64,000 nucleotides of DNA from NCBI RefSeq assembly GCF_000719865.1, contig NZ_JOID01000014.1, forward strand, positions 62,001 to 126,000, written 5' to 3'. The notes under the pieces are model-generated. The model had not been told where the DNA came from. It ran no database searches and saw only the letters and a list, made by a program, of their open reading frames with translations. The stretch is from Streptomyces albus subsp. albus (GTDB taxonomy: Bacteria > Actinomycetota > Actinomycetes > Streptomycetales > Streptomycetaceae). Made by a program: the position numbers and the translations under genes. Shown here one piece after another: positions 1-7,654 of the stretch. Within the stretch, counting starts at the first letter, position 1, and each line of letters begins with the position of its first letter.

Positions 1-154
1 AAACGGACGCGGCGGACCGGGCCCCGGCCGGCCGCTGACCCCCGGGGCACCCGGCGCGGGTACCCGGTACGGTCACGGGCACGGGCACGGACCCACGGAC
101 CCGCGACCCCACGGGCGGGGGCCCGTGGTGCGGGAGGAGGAGGGGAGATCCGGC

Positions 155-244
155 ATGAGCAACCGCAGACTGCGGATCCTGCTGGCCGTGGCGGTCGCCG
201 TCCAGGGGATCGCGCTGCTGCTGTACGCGCTCCGGCGCCACTGA
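155..244 (+). CDS. 29-aa single-pass membrane peptide, unknown function
   Basis: Short ORF preceded by a strong purine ribosome binding site (GGGAGGAGGAGGGG) about 8 bases before the ATG. The product starts MSNRRLRILL and is one hydrophobic helix (residues about 8-25) with Arg-rich ends, the layout of a tiny inner-membrane peptide. No family is recognised. The reading frame is open upstream to the window edge, but the ribosome binding site argues for this start. The neighbour to the right is a convergent EamA exporter. Confidence 0.5.
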   Translation: MSNRRLRILLAVAVAVQGIALLLYALRRH

Positions 245-470
245 CCGGGTGCGACACCGGAACGCGTCCGCGCACCCTTGCCCCGGGACGGTTCGCGAGC
301 GGGGGACGACCGCGGCGAACGGGACGCCCGGGGGCTCCGCGACGCCCGCACCCGTGAGGTCTGTGCCCGCGGTGCCCGTGGCCGTGGCGAACGGCGGGTC
401 CGCCCCGAACGGCACGATCACCGCGGCCGGCAGGAGGCCCGGGACGCCCGCGGGCCCGCGCCCCGGGCCG

Positions 471-1343
471 TCAGCCCGCCGTCAGCAGCGTGGTGCCGAG
501 CAGGGCCAGCCCCGCGCCGACCGCCTGCACCCCCAGCAGCCGTTCCTTCAGCAGCCCGCGCGCCGCCAGCGCGGTGACGACCGGGTAGAGCGAGGCGAGC
601 ACCGCCGCGACGGTGACCGGCCCGTGCTGGGCGGCGAGCGCGTACGTGCCGTTGGCCGCGACATCGGCGAGGCCCACGAACGCCAGGGACGGCAGCGCGG
701 CGCGGACCACGCCCGCGCCCCCCTCGGCCGCCGGCGGCAGAGCCGCGCCGCCGCGCCGTACCGACACCAGCAGCGAGGTGCCGCCGACCGCGATGTTCGC
801 CAGCCGCTGGACGAAGAGGGCGAGGAACAGGCCGTTCAGCGTCGAGGACGCCTCCGCGATCAGGGCCATCACGGCGCCGAAGCCGACCGCCGCCACCAGG
901 GTGTAGAGGATCGCGCGCCGCTGCACCGGCGCCCCGCGCAGCTCCGGTCCGCCCGCCAGCAGCACACCGGCGACGGCGACGAGGATGCCCGCGGCCTGCA
1001 GCGGACCCGGGCGCTCGCCCAGCACCAGGCCCACCCCGACCGGCACGGCGACCCCGAGGGACCCGAGCGGCGAGACGACGCCCATCGGGCCGAGGGCGAG
1101 TGCCTTGTAGAAGGCGAACATGGCGGCGGGCCCGGCCACACCCGCGGCCACCGCGAACCACAGCTGCGGGCCGGCCTCCCGCCAGGCACCGGTGATCAGC
1201 ACGATCACCCCCAGCACCAGCGCCGCGATGGTCTGGGAGACCACGACCACGGTGAGCGCGGGGATGCGGCGGGTCAGCAGCCCGCCGCCGAAGTCGGCGA
1301 GCCCCCAGAGGAGACTGGAGGCGAGAGCGAGGACCGCGGTCAT
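471..1343 (-). CDS. EamA/DMT-family drug/metabolite exporter
   Basis: A 290-aa protein of about ten hydrophobic helices, the usual size and layout of the EamA (DUF6) two-repeat transporters that move metabolites or drugs across the cytoplasmic membrane. The start MTAVLALASS is chosen because the next upstream in-frame start would add a polar stretch in front of helix 1. GLADFGGG in helix 1 and the Gly/Ala-rich helices fit the family. It is divergent from an XRE-cupin regulator with about 100 bp between the starts, so that regulator probably controls it. The substrate cannot be read from sequence. Confidence 0.85.
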   Translation of the reverse strand: MTAVLALASSLLWGLADFGGGLLTRRIPALTVVVVSQTIAALVLGVIVLITGAWREAGPQLWFAVAAGVAGPAAMFAFYKALALGPMGVVSPLGSLGVAVPVGVGLVLGERPGPLQAAGILVAVAGVLLAGGPELRGAPVQRRAILYTLVAAVGFGAVMALIAEASSTLNGLFLALFVQRLANIAVGGTSLLVSVRRGGAALPPAAEGGAGVVRAALPSLAFVGLADVAANGTYALAAQHGPVTVAAVLASLYPVVTALAARGLLKERLLGVQAVGAGLALLGTTLLTAG

Positions 1344-1357
1344 GTGTTCCCCCGAAG

Positions 1358-1393
1358 TACAGTGCGATGGGCGTTCCGGTACACCGCACAGTA
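1358..1393. promoter_or_regulatory. Candidate operator between the EamA exporter and the XRE-cupin regulator
   Basis: TACAGTGCG at 1358-1366 faces CGCACAGTA at 1385-1393, an inverted pair matching at 8 of 9 positions. GTACAG also recurs directly at 1357-1362 and 1394-1399. The pair sits midway in the divergent intergenic region, where an autoregulating XRE repressor would be expected to bind. Binding is inferred. Confidence 0.35.
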
Positions 1394-1444
1394 GTACAGG
1401 AAACTGAACCAAAACATCAAACAGATTGGACTCAAGGACCCGCT

Positions 1445-2017
1445 GTGACGGATCTCGACCACCTCACCCAGTCCCTGGCGCGCAACCTCAAGCGCCGGCG
1501 CGGCGAACGGGGCTTCACCCTCGACACCCTCGCCGCCCGTGCCGGGGTCAGCCGGGGAATGATCATCCAGATCGAGCAGGCGCGGACCAATCCGAGTGTC
1601 GGCACCACGGTGAAGCTGGCCGACGCCCTCGGCGTCAGCGTCACCGCCCTCCTCGACTACGACGAGGAACCCAGGGTCCGGGTCGTGAAGTCCGATGAGG
1701 CGGTGCGCATGTGGTCCACCGAGGCCGGCAGCGCCACCGTGCTGCTCGCCGGCGCCCAGACCCCCGGGCCGCTGGAGCTGTGGGGGTGGACGCTGATGCC
1801 CGGCGAGGGCACCACCTCCGACGCGCACCCCGCCGGCACCCAGGAACTCCTGCACGTCCGGGCGGGGGAGCTGACGCTGGTGCTGGACAAGGAGGAGTAC
1901 CGGGTTCCGGCCGGATCGTCCGCCGCCTTCGAGGCCGACGTGCCGCACGTCTACCGCAACGACGGGACGGAGACCGTCGAGATGACCATGGTCGTGTCGG
2001 TCCCGCCGGTCCGCTGA
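1445..2017 (+). CDS. XRE-family transcriptional regulator with C-terminal cupin domain
   Basis: A 190-aa protein. Residues about 10-65 form a helix-turn-helix (LAARAGVSRGMIIQIEQ), and about 100-188 form a cupin_2 beta barrel with the HPAGTQELLHV and DVPHVYRN strands that usually bind a small ligand. Start GTG at 1445 is chosen because AAGGA lies 8 bases upstream; the frame remains open further left but without a ribosome binding site. HTH-cupin proteins are small-molecule-responsive regulators of amino-acid, polyamine or export genes. The divergent EamA exporter is the obvious target, by inference. Confidence 0.88.
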   Translation: MTDLDHLTQSLARNLKRRRGERGFTLDTLAARAGVSRGMIIQIEQARTNPSVGTTVKLADALGVSVTALLDYDEEPRVRVVKSDEAVRMWSTEAGSATVLLAGAQTPGPLELWGWTLMPGEGTTSDAHPAGTQELLHVRAGELTLVLDKEEYRVPAGSSAAFEADVPHVYRNDGTETVEMTMVVSVPPVR

Positions 2018-2035
2018 GCCGCCTCCCGGGGAGGC

Positions 2036-2071
2036 CCGCCCCGGGCGTCCTCGCGGACCGTCCCGGGGCGG
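2036..2071. terminator. Bidirectional hairpin terminator
   Basis: CCGCCCCGGG (2036-2045) pairs perfectly with CCCGGGGCGG (2062-2071) around a 16-nt loop. It lies between the convergent XRE regulator and CoA-binding protein genes. There is no U-tract, as usual in Streptomyces. Confidence 0.55.
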
Positions 2072-2080
2072 AGGAGCCGG

Positions 2081-2494
2081 TCAGCCCAGCCGCGGGATCT
2101 CGATCGCCGGGCAGCGGTCCATCACCATGTCCAGACCGGCGGCGCGCACCCGCTCGTACGCCTCCTCGTCCACCACGCCGAGCTGGAACCAGACCGCCCG
2201 CGCGCCGATCGCCACCGCCTCGTCGGCGACCCGCCCCGCCAGTGAGCTGTTGACGAACACGTCCACCACGTCCACCGGGAACGGGACCTCCGCCAGGGAG
2301 GCGTAGCCCCGCTCGCCGTGCACCGTCTCGGCCTTCGGGTGCACCGGCACGATCCGCTTGCCGAAGCGCTGCAGCACCCCCGCCACGCCGTGGGCCGCCC
2401 GGGACCGGTTCGAGGACAGCCCCACCACGGCCCAGGTGTCGCCGGTGCCGGTCAGGATCCGGCGGATCGTCTCCGTGTCTGCGTCTGCGTGCAT
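2081..2494 (-). CDS. CoA-binding domain protein (YccU-like)
   Basis: A 137-aa single-domain Rossmann protein of the CoA_binding_2 family. It shows WAVVGLSSN at residues 21-29 (nucleotide loop), a central GKRIVPVHP strand, VDVVDVFVNS and GARAVWFQLG, and ends near CPAIEI, the usual C-terminus. The length is normal. The family binds CoA or a nucleotide, but its cellular role is not settled. It is divergent from the YigZ gene with 57 bp between starts, so the two probably share a promoter region. Confidence 0.85.
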   Translation of the reverse strand: MHADADTETIRRILTGTGDTWAVVGLSSNRSRAAHGVAGVLQRFGKRIVPVHPKAETVHGERGYASLAEVPFPVDVVDVFVNSSLAGRVADEAVAIGARAVWFQLGVVDEEAYERVRAAGLDMVMDRCPAIEIPRLG

Positions 2495-2551
2495 GCCGTC
2501 ACGAACAGGCCACGTTCCGGCGGCATTCCCGGCAGCCCGTAGGCTGACCGG

Positions 2552-3178
2552 ATGGAGCAGCGGTACCGCACGGTGGCACGCGAGGGCGAACACGAGATCG
2601 AGATCAAGAAGTCCCGTTTTCTCACCACGCTCGCCCCCGCCGCCACCGAGGAGGACGCGCGGGCGGTGATCCGCCGCGTCCGCGAGCGGCATCCCGGCGC
2701 CACCCACCACTGCTGGGCCTATGTCATCGGCGCCTCCGGCGGCGTCCAGAAGTCGAGCGACGACGGTGAGCCCGGCGGGACGGCCGGGGTGCCCATGCTG
2801 CAGATGCTGCTGCGCCGCGAGGTGCGCGACATCGTCGCGGTCGTCACCCGCTGGTTCGGCGGGGTGCAGCTCGGCGCGGGCGGCCTGATCCGGGCCTACG
2901 GCGGCGCGGTCGGGCAGACGCTGGACGAGCTCGGCACCGTCGCCCGGCGGCCGCTGCGGCTGGCCACCGTGACCGTCGACCACCAGCGCGCCGGGAGGCT
3001 GGAGAACGATCTGCGGGCTACCGGCCGCGCCGTGCGCGAGGTGCGCTACGGCGACCGCGTCCGCATCGAGGTCGGCGTGGCCGAGCGGGACCTCGACCGG
3101 TTCCGCGGCTGGCTCGCCGATGTCACGGCCGGGACCGCCGGCCTGGAGCTCGGTGGCGTGACGTACGTGGAGGGCTGA
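2552..3178 (+). CDS. YigZ/IMPACT-family protein (UPF0029)
   Basis: A 208-aa protein with the N-terminal UPF0029/Impact domain (about residues 15-125) and a C-terminal DUF1949-like domain (about 140-205). Family signatures are EIEIKKSRFL, the HHCWAYVIG segment, DDGEPGGTAGVPML and VTRWFGGVQLGAGGL. Eukaryotic IMPACT proteins modulate GCN1/GCN2 translation control; the bacterial role is unclear. Size and order of domains are complete. Confidence 0.88.
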   Translation: MEQRYRTVAREGEHEIEIKKSRFLTTLAPAATEEDARAVIRRVRERHPGATHHCWAYVIGASGGVQKSSDDGEPGGTAGVPMLQMLLRREVRDIVAVVTRWFGGVQLGAGGLIRAYGGAVGQTLDELGTVARRPLRLATVTVDHQRAGRLENDLRATGRAVREVRYGDRVRIEVGVAERDLDRFRGWLADVTAGTAGLELGGVTYVEG

Positions 3179-3560
3179 GCTCCGCCCCGGCGGCCGGCCT
3201 CCCCGGCGCCCTGCCGGCGTCTCGCGGCCCCGGCCCGGGCTCCTCTGCAATTTCCTTTTCGGTGGAATGCTAATCGGACCTTTAGTCGCGCATTTCGCCG
3301 TGCATAGCCATATCACTTAACCTTATTTAGCCGGGGCCAATTGACGGGATCGCGGTCGGGAATTTACCGTTGTTTTTGCAATGTCCCCTCTATTTCATGG
3401 GTGACATGACAGAAGCATGGCTGCCCCATTCCGGGGCGTCAGTTCCCTGAACGCGGTGGCGGCCGACCGTGTGGAAAAATCCTTTCTGTTGACCGGGAAA
3501 GGCGACGGAGAGACCGGCCGCAGTCCACAAGACCAGACCCCCTCGAAGAAGGTCGGAAAA
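3179..3560 (+). other. AT-richer intergenic leader before the HAD gene
   Basis: This 382-bp stretch is clearly richer in A and T than its surroundings, especially 3241-3440. A plausible promoter is TTGACG (3341-3346), 18 bp, then TACCGT (3365-3370). A 17-codon reading frame starts at ATG 3397 and stops at 3450, ahead of the HAD start. The HAD frame is also open from an ATG at 3417, but those 48 codons use many A/T third positions and look non-coding. Confidence 0.4.
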
Positions 3561-4373
3561 GTGACAGCAGACCGGATTCTCACCTGGACCCCGACGGCCG
3601 TCGTCTTCGACTGCGACGGCACCCTGATGGACACCGAACGCCACTGGCAGGAGGCCCGCCGGCAAGTGCTCCGGGAGTACGGAGTCACCCCCGGAGCCGA
3701 ATTCGCCGAGCGCGCCAAAGGAATTCACTACACCGACTGCGGCCGCCTGCTGGCGGAGACCGCCGGCCGTCCGGAACTGACCGGAAAAATGACCGAAGAG
3801 TTGCTGGAAAATTTCCGGTCGCTCGTGGCCGAGGATCCCGTGACGGCGCCCGGGGCGGTGGAAATGGTGGCGCTGGCCCATGAGTTCGCCCCGCTCGCGG
3901 TGGCCAGCAACTGCCCGCGCGATGTCGTCGAGACCTGCCTGGACACGGCGGGACTGCTGCTCTATATCGACCATATCGTCGTGCCGGGGGAGGGGATGCC
4001 ACCGAAGCCGGACCCGGACGTCTATCTCGCCGCCGCCGAGGCGTGCGGTGCCGATCCGAAGGCGTGCATGGCGGTCGAGGACTCCCTCTGCGGCATCCAG
4101 TCCGCCGTCCGGGCGGGCATGCGGGTCGTCGGGGTCGGTCCGCGGCCCGATGAGGAGGCCGCGGCCCTCGTCGATCTCTGGGTGCCCTCGCTCGCCGAGC
4201 CCCGGCTCGTCGCCTGGGCCGAGAGCCGTCCCGCGATCCCCGAGGGAGCGTCCGGCGGCACGCCGCCGCGCGTCGTGCCGCCCCGCCCCGCGTCATCCGG
4301 AGCCGCGGCTCCGGAGGCGGCCCCGCGGGGGAGGCCCTCTCCCGGCCGGGGCTCCTCCGGAACGGCGTCCTGA
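3561..4373 (+). CDS. HAD-superfamily phosphatase (beta-phosphoglucomutase/GS1 type)
   Basis: A 270-aa class I HAD hydrolase. Motif I FDCDGTLMD carries the nucleophile Asp17 and acid/base Asp19; motif II is VASNC; the motif III Lys lies in PPKPDPDVY; motif IV is VEDSLCGI. A small helical cap follows motif I. The last 50 residues are a Pro/Ala/Gly-rich tail outside the fold. Start GTG 3561 is preferred because GAAGAAGG lies upstream and codon use becomes typical here. HAD enzymes of this type dephosphorylate small sugar phosphates. It is convergent with the dihydroxyacetone kinase genes, but a metabolic link is only a guess. Confidence 0.82.
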   Translation: MTADRILTWTPTAVVFDCDGTLMDTERHWQEARRQVLREYGVTPGAEFAERAKGIHYTDCGRLLAETAGRPELTGKMTEELLENFRSLVAEDPVTAPGAVEMVALAHEFAPLAVASNCPRDVVETCLDTAGLLLYIDHIVVPGEGMPPKPDPDVYLAAAEACGADPKACMAVEDSLCGIQSAVRAGMRVVGVGPRPDEEAAALVDLWVPSLAEPRLVAWAESRPAIPEGASGGTPPRVVPPRPASSGAAAPEAAPRGRPSPGRGSSGTAS

Positions 4374-4513
4374 CGGGCCGGGTCCGGTCCCCCGCCGTAT
4401 CCGCGTCGCCCCGGCCACCCGGCCCCCACCGGCCGGCGGCCGGGGCGCCCGCGCCCCGCGCCCCGGCGACGGGGGCGGGGGCGGGGCGGCGGGCGAGACG
4501 GGCCCGGGGCCTC

Positions 4514-5194
4514 TCATCGCGGCCGGCGGTCCCCGAGGAACGGGGCGAGCGTGCGGACACCACCGTCCGCCGAGGCGTAGAGCAGGCCGATGCCCACCGC
4601 CCCCGGGTCCGGCACCCCGGAGACCCGGTCACCGAGGTAGCTGGCGCGCCCGCGCCGGGCCCGGAGCAGCGCGCTGGTCCGCACGCCCTCCCAGGCGCCC
4701 TCGGCGGCGCGGGCGAGGGCTGTGTCGGGGAGCACGTCCGGCGTGCAGGCGCCGAGCGCGCGGGCGGCCGGGGCCAGGGCATCGACCAGCGTCTTGTCCC
4801 CGGCCCGGGCCTCGCCGACCCGCTGGATGACCGCCAGCCCCTCCCGGGTACCGGCCGCGAGGCCGGCGGTGGTGAGGGCGGGCCCGGTGTCGCGGACGGC
4901 GCCGGCCAGCCGCTGGAAGAGCAGGCCGAACAGCGGGCCGCTCGTGCCGCCGACGCTGTCCAGGAAGGCCGTCGCCGTGGTGAGCAGCGGGGCGGAGGCG
5001 TCCTGCGGCTCCCCGTCGGCGGCGGCCTCGTCGAGCATCCGCAGCGCGGTCGTCAGCCCGGTGGAGAGGTTGACGCCGAAGTCGCCGTCCCCCGCCCGCT
5101 GGTCCAGGGCGGTGAGTTCCGGTTCGGTGGCCCGCACCGACTCGGCGAACCGCCGGATCCACCCGCCGGTGAAGGCGGCATCGTAGCTCGTCAT
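4514..5194 (-). CDS. dhaL: Dihydroxyacetone kinase, ADP-binding subunit DhaL
   Basis: A 226-aa DhaL. The conserved Mg-nucleotide aspartates are present as Asp31, Asp36 and Asp38 in LDQRAGDGDFG, followed by the GGTSGPL loop (SVGGTSGPLFGLL), GDKTLVDAL and a C-terminal YLGDRVSGVPDPGA signature. In PTS-dependent enzymes this subunit holds ADP that is re-phosphorylated by DhaM; in ATP-dependent ones it binds ATP. The gene lies 23 bp downstream of dhaK in one operon. No dhaM follows, since the next gene is a convergent HAD phosphatase. Confidence 0.93.
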   Translation of the reverse strand: MTSYDAAFTGGWIRRFAESVRATEPELTALDQRAGDGDFGVNLSTGLTTALRMLDEAAADGEPQDASAPLLTTATAFLDSVGGTSGPLFGLLFQRLAGAVRDTGPALTTAGLAAGTREGLAVIQRVGEARAGDKTLVDALAPAARALGACTPDVLPDTALARAAEGAWEGVRTSALLRARRGRASYLGDRVSGVPDPGAVGIGLLYASADGGVRTLAPFLGDRRPR

Positions 5195-5217
5195 GGGATC
5201 AGCCCCTGGGGTCGTGA

Positions 5218-6216
5218 CTACCGGCGCCATGCCGGAGTGTGCGCGGGCGCGTCGTACCAGTCCGTGACCGCGTCGTCGGCGAGGAGCAGCGTCAGGGAGA
5301 AGCCCCGCATGTCGAGCGCGGTCACGAAGTGCCCCACGAGGGCGCGTCGCAGTTCGACGCCCTGGCGGTCCAGGAGGCGGCCGAGCTCCCTCGCGATGGC
5401 GTACAGCTCCAGACCGGTCACCGAGCCCAGACCGTTGACCAGGGCGATCACGGAGTCCCCGCGGCCCGGTGACAGGGAGCCCAGCAGGGTGTCCGTCATC
5501 AGCTCCAGCAGGTTGTCCAGCGGCTCGTGGAGGACCATGCGGTTCGCCCGTTCGCCGTGGATGCCGACGCCGAACTCCAGCCTGCCGCCGGGGATGTCGA
5601 AGGCCGGGGCGCCGTCCGCCGGCGTGGTGTGCGCGGCGGAGGCGACGGCCAGGCTGCGGCAGCGTCCCGCCAGCGAGGCGCCGAGGTCGGCCAGATCGGC
5701 CAGGCCGGCCCCGGAATCCGCGGCCGCGCCCAGAATCTTCTCCAGCAGGACGGTCGCCCCGGTGCCGCGCCGGCCCACGGCGATGTCCTCGGACTCCGAG
5801 GCGAGGTCGTCGTCGATCAGCACCCGGGCGACGGGGATGCCCTCGTCGGCCAGCCGCTCGGCGGCGATACCGAAGTTGATCTTGTCTCCGGTGTAGTTCT
5901 TGACCAGGTGCAGCACACCGTCCCGGCGGGCGACGGCCCGCGAGGCGGCGAACACCTGCCGGTTGTGGGGTGAGGTGAAGATCATCCCCGGGGTGGCGGC
6001 GTCCAGCATGCCGGCCCCGACGAAGCCGATGTGCAGCGGTTCGTGCCCGGAACCGCCGCCCGACAGCAGCCCGACCCTGCGGTCCGGGGAACCGCGCAGG
6101 GCGCGGACGAATCCGCCCTCGGCGTCGTGCTCGATCAGATCCCGGTGCGCCCGGGCGAAGCCCTCGAGGGCGTCCGACACCAGTGATTCGGGTGCTCTCG
6201 CGAAGTACGGGGCCAT
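5218..6216 (-). CDS. dhaK: Dihydroxyacetone kinase, substrate-binding subunit DhaK
   Basis: A 332-aa DhaK of normal length. It shows the GGGSGHEP loop (residues 53-60), KNYTGDKINFGIA (106-118) and GIHGE with His220, the residue that forms the hemiaminal bond to dihydroxyacetone. It supplies substrate for phosphorylation to dihydroxyacetone phosphate, feeding glycerol or dihydroxyacetone carbon into glycolysis. Start ATG 6216 follows AGGAG at good spacing. It is the first gene of a dhaK-dhaL operon and is divergent from sbcD. Confidence 0.95.
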   Translation of the reverse strand: MAPYFARAPESLVSDALEGFARAHRDLIEHDAEGGFVRALRGSPDRRVGLLSGGGSGHEPLHIGFVGAGMLDAATPGMIFTSPHNRQVFAASRAVARRDGVLHLVKNYTGDKINFGIAAERLADEGIPVARVLIDDDLASESEDIAVGRRGTGATVLLEKILGAAADSGAGLADLADLGASLAGRCRSLAVASAAHTTPADGAPAFDIPGGRLEFGVGIHGERANRMVLHEPLDNLLELMTDTLLGSLSPGRGDSVIALVNGLGSVTGLELYAIARELGRLLDRQGVELRRALVGHFVTALDMRGFSLTLLLADDAVTDWYDAPAHTPAWRR

Positions 6217-6490
6217 GGCGACTCCTGTGGTGATCACGGCCAGGATGTCCTGACGGTGCCTCCGACTCCCGCTGTCCGACCATCGTGCGGCGGCGGGTGG
6301 ACCGCGGCAACTCGTGGCCGCCGCGGCACCCCGCCGCGGCGCGGCCCTACCACAACGCGGTGGTTCGCGCCCGCCGGCCGCCCCGGTGCGGGTGGGGCCA
6401 CTAGAGTGTCCGGTGCCAGTGAGCCGGCCGTGGCGGCCGGTCCGACCGACGAGGACGCGGGGGACGACAGGTGCGCGTGGGGGCCCCGCT

Positions 6491-7654
6491 GTGAGATTCC
6501 TGCACACCTCCGACTGGCATCTCGGCCGCTCGTTCCACCGGGTCGGCCTGCTCGACGCCCAGGCGGCCTTCATCGACCACCTCGTCGGCACGGTGCGGGA
6601 GGAGCGGATCGACGCCGTCCTCGTCGCGGGCGACATCTACGACCGGGCCGTACCGCCGCTCGCCGCCGTCGAGTTGTTCGACGACGCGCTGCACCGGCTG
6701 GCCGCGCTCGGCGTTCCCGTGGTGATGATCTCCGGCAACCACGACTCGGCCCGCCGGCTGGGCGTCGGCGCCGGGCTCATGGAGCGGGCCGGGGTCCATC
6801 TCCGCACCGATCCGGCCGGTATCGGCACCCCCGTCCTCCTGGCCGACGAGCACGGCGAGGTCGCCTGCTACGGGCTGCCCTACCTCGAACCCGCCCTGGT
6901 CCGCGAGCGGCTGGACGCCGGGAAGGCCGGGCACGCCGCCGTCCTGGGCGCCGCCATGGACCGGGTGCGCGCCGACCTCGCCGCCCGTCCCGCGGGAACC
7001 CGGTCCGTCGTCCTCGCCCACGCGTTCGTCTCCGGCGGCGCGGCCAGCGACAGCGAGCGCGACATCACCGTGGGCGGTGTCGCCGCCGTCCCCGCCGGGG
7101 TGTTCGACGGCGTCGACTACGCCGCGCTCGGCCACCTCCACGGCTGCCAGACCATCACCGAGCGGGTCCGCTACTCCGGTTCCCCGCTCGCCTACTCCTT
7201 TTCCGAGGCCGCCCACCGCAAGAGCATGTGGCTCGTCGACCTCGGCGCCGGCGGCGCCCTCGCCGCCGAGCGCGTCGACTGCCCCGTGCCCCGCCCGCTC
7301 GCCCGGATCCGCGGGCGCCTCGGCGAACTCCTGGCCGATCCGCGGCTGGAGGCCGCGGAGGACGCCTGGGTCGAGGCCACCCTCACCGACCCCGTCCGCC
7401 CGCACGAGCCGATGGCCCGGCTCGGCCGGCGCTTCCCGCACCTCCTCACCCTCGTCTTCGAGCCCGACCGCGCCCCGGACGACCAGCGCGCCTCCTACGC
7501 CGAACGGCTCGGCGGGCGCACCGACCAGCAGATCGCGGAGGACTTCGTGGGCCACGTCCGCGGCGGCGGCCCGGACGAACACGAACGCGCCGTGCTCCGC
7601 GACGCACTCGACACCGTCCGGGCCGGCGACACCCTCGGCGAGGCGGCCCGATGA
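6491..7654 (+). CDS. sbcD: SbcD nuclease subunit (Mre11-type exonuclease)
   Basis: A 387-aa calcineurin-like phosphoesterase. Metal-binding motifs in order are HTSDWHLG (Asp8, His10), AGDIYD, SGNHDS, a histidine in LAHAFVSGG and GHLHG. With SbcC it forms the SbcCD complex, which opens DNA hairpins and trims double-strand ends. Start GTG 6491 is where homologues begin (VRFLHTSDWHLG); the frame is open upstream, but that stretch has no family similarity. The stop overlaps the sbcC start as ATGA, so the two are translationally coupled. Confidence 0.95.
   Translation: MRFLHTSDWHLGRSFHRVGLLDAQAAFIDHLVGTVREERIDAVLVAGDIYDRAVPPLAAVELFDDALHRLAALGVPVVMISGNHDSARRLGVGAGLMERAGVHLRTDPAGIGTPVLLADEHGEVACYGLPYLEPALVRERLDAGKAGHAAVLGAAMDRVRADLAARPAGTRSVVLAHAFVSGGAASDSERDITVGGVAAVPAGVFDGVDYAALGHLHGCQTITERVRYSGSPLAYSFSEAAHRKSMWLVDLGAGGALAAERVDCPVPRPLARIRGRLGELLADPRLEAAEDAWVEATLTDPVRPHEPMARLGRRFPHLLTLVFEPDRAPDDQRASYAERLGGRTDQQIAEDFVGHVRGGGPDEHERAVLRDALDTVRAGDTLGEAAR

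Noticed and set aside
1..38. Possible tail of an upstream gene ending TGA at 36-38 (…ADRAPAGR)
   Set aside because: Only 11 codons are visible and no feature distinguishes this from chance, so it is not listed as a gene.
249..1394. Long rightward reading frame antisense to the EamA exporter
   Set aside because: Its composition (Gly, Arg, His, Gln rich) is the mirror of the GC-rich exporter gene; no start signal or family similarity.
3417..3560. A 48-residue N-terminal extension of the HAD protein from ATG 3417
   Set aside because: Codon third positions are unusually A/T-rich and the sequence has no family counterpart; GTG 3561 has a ribosome binding site.
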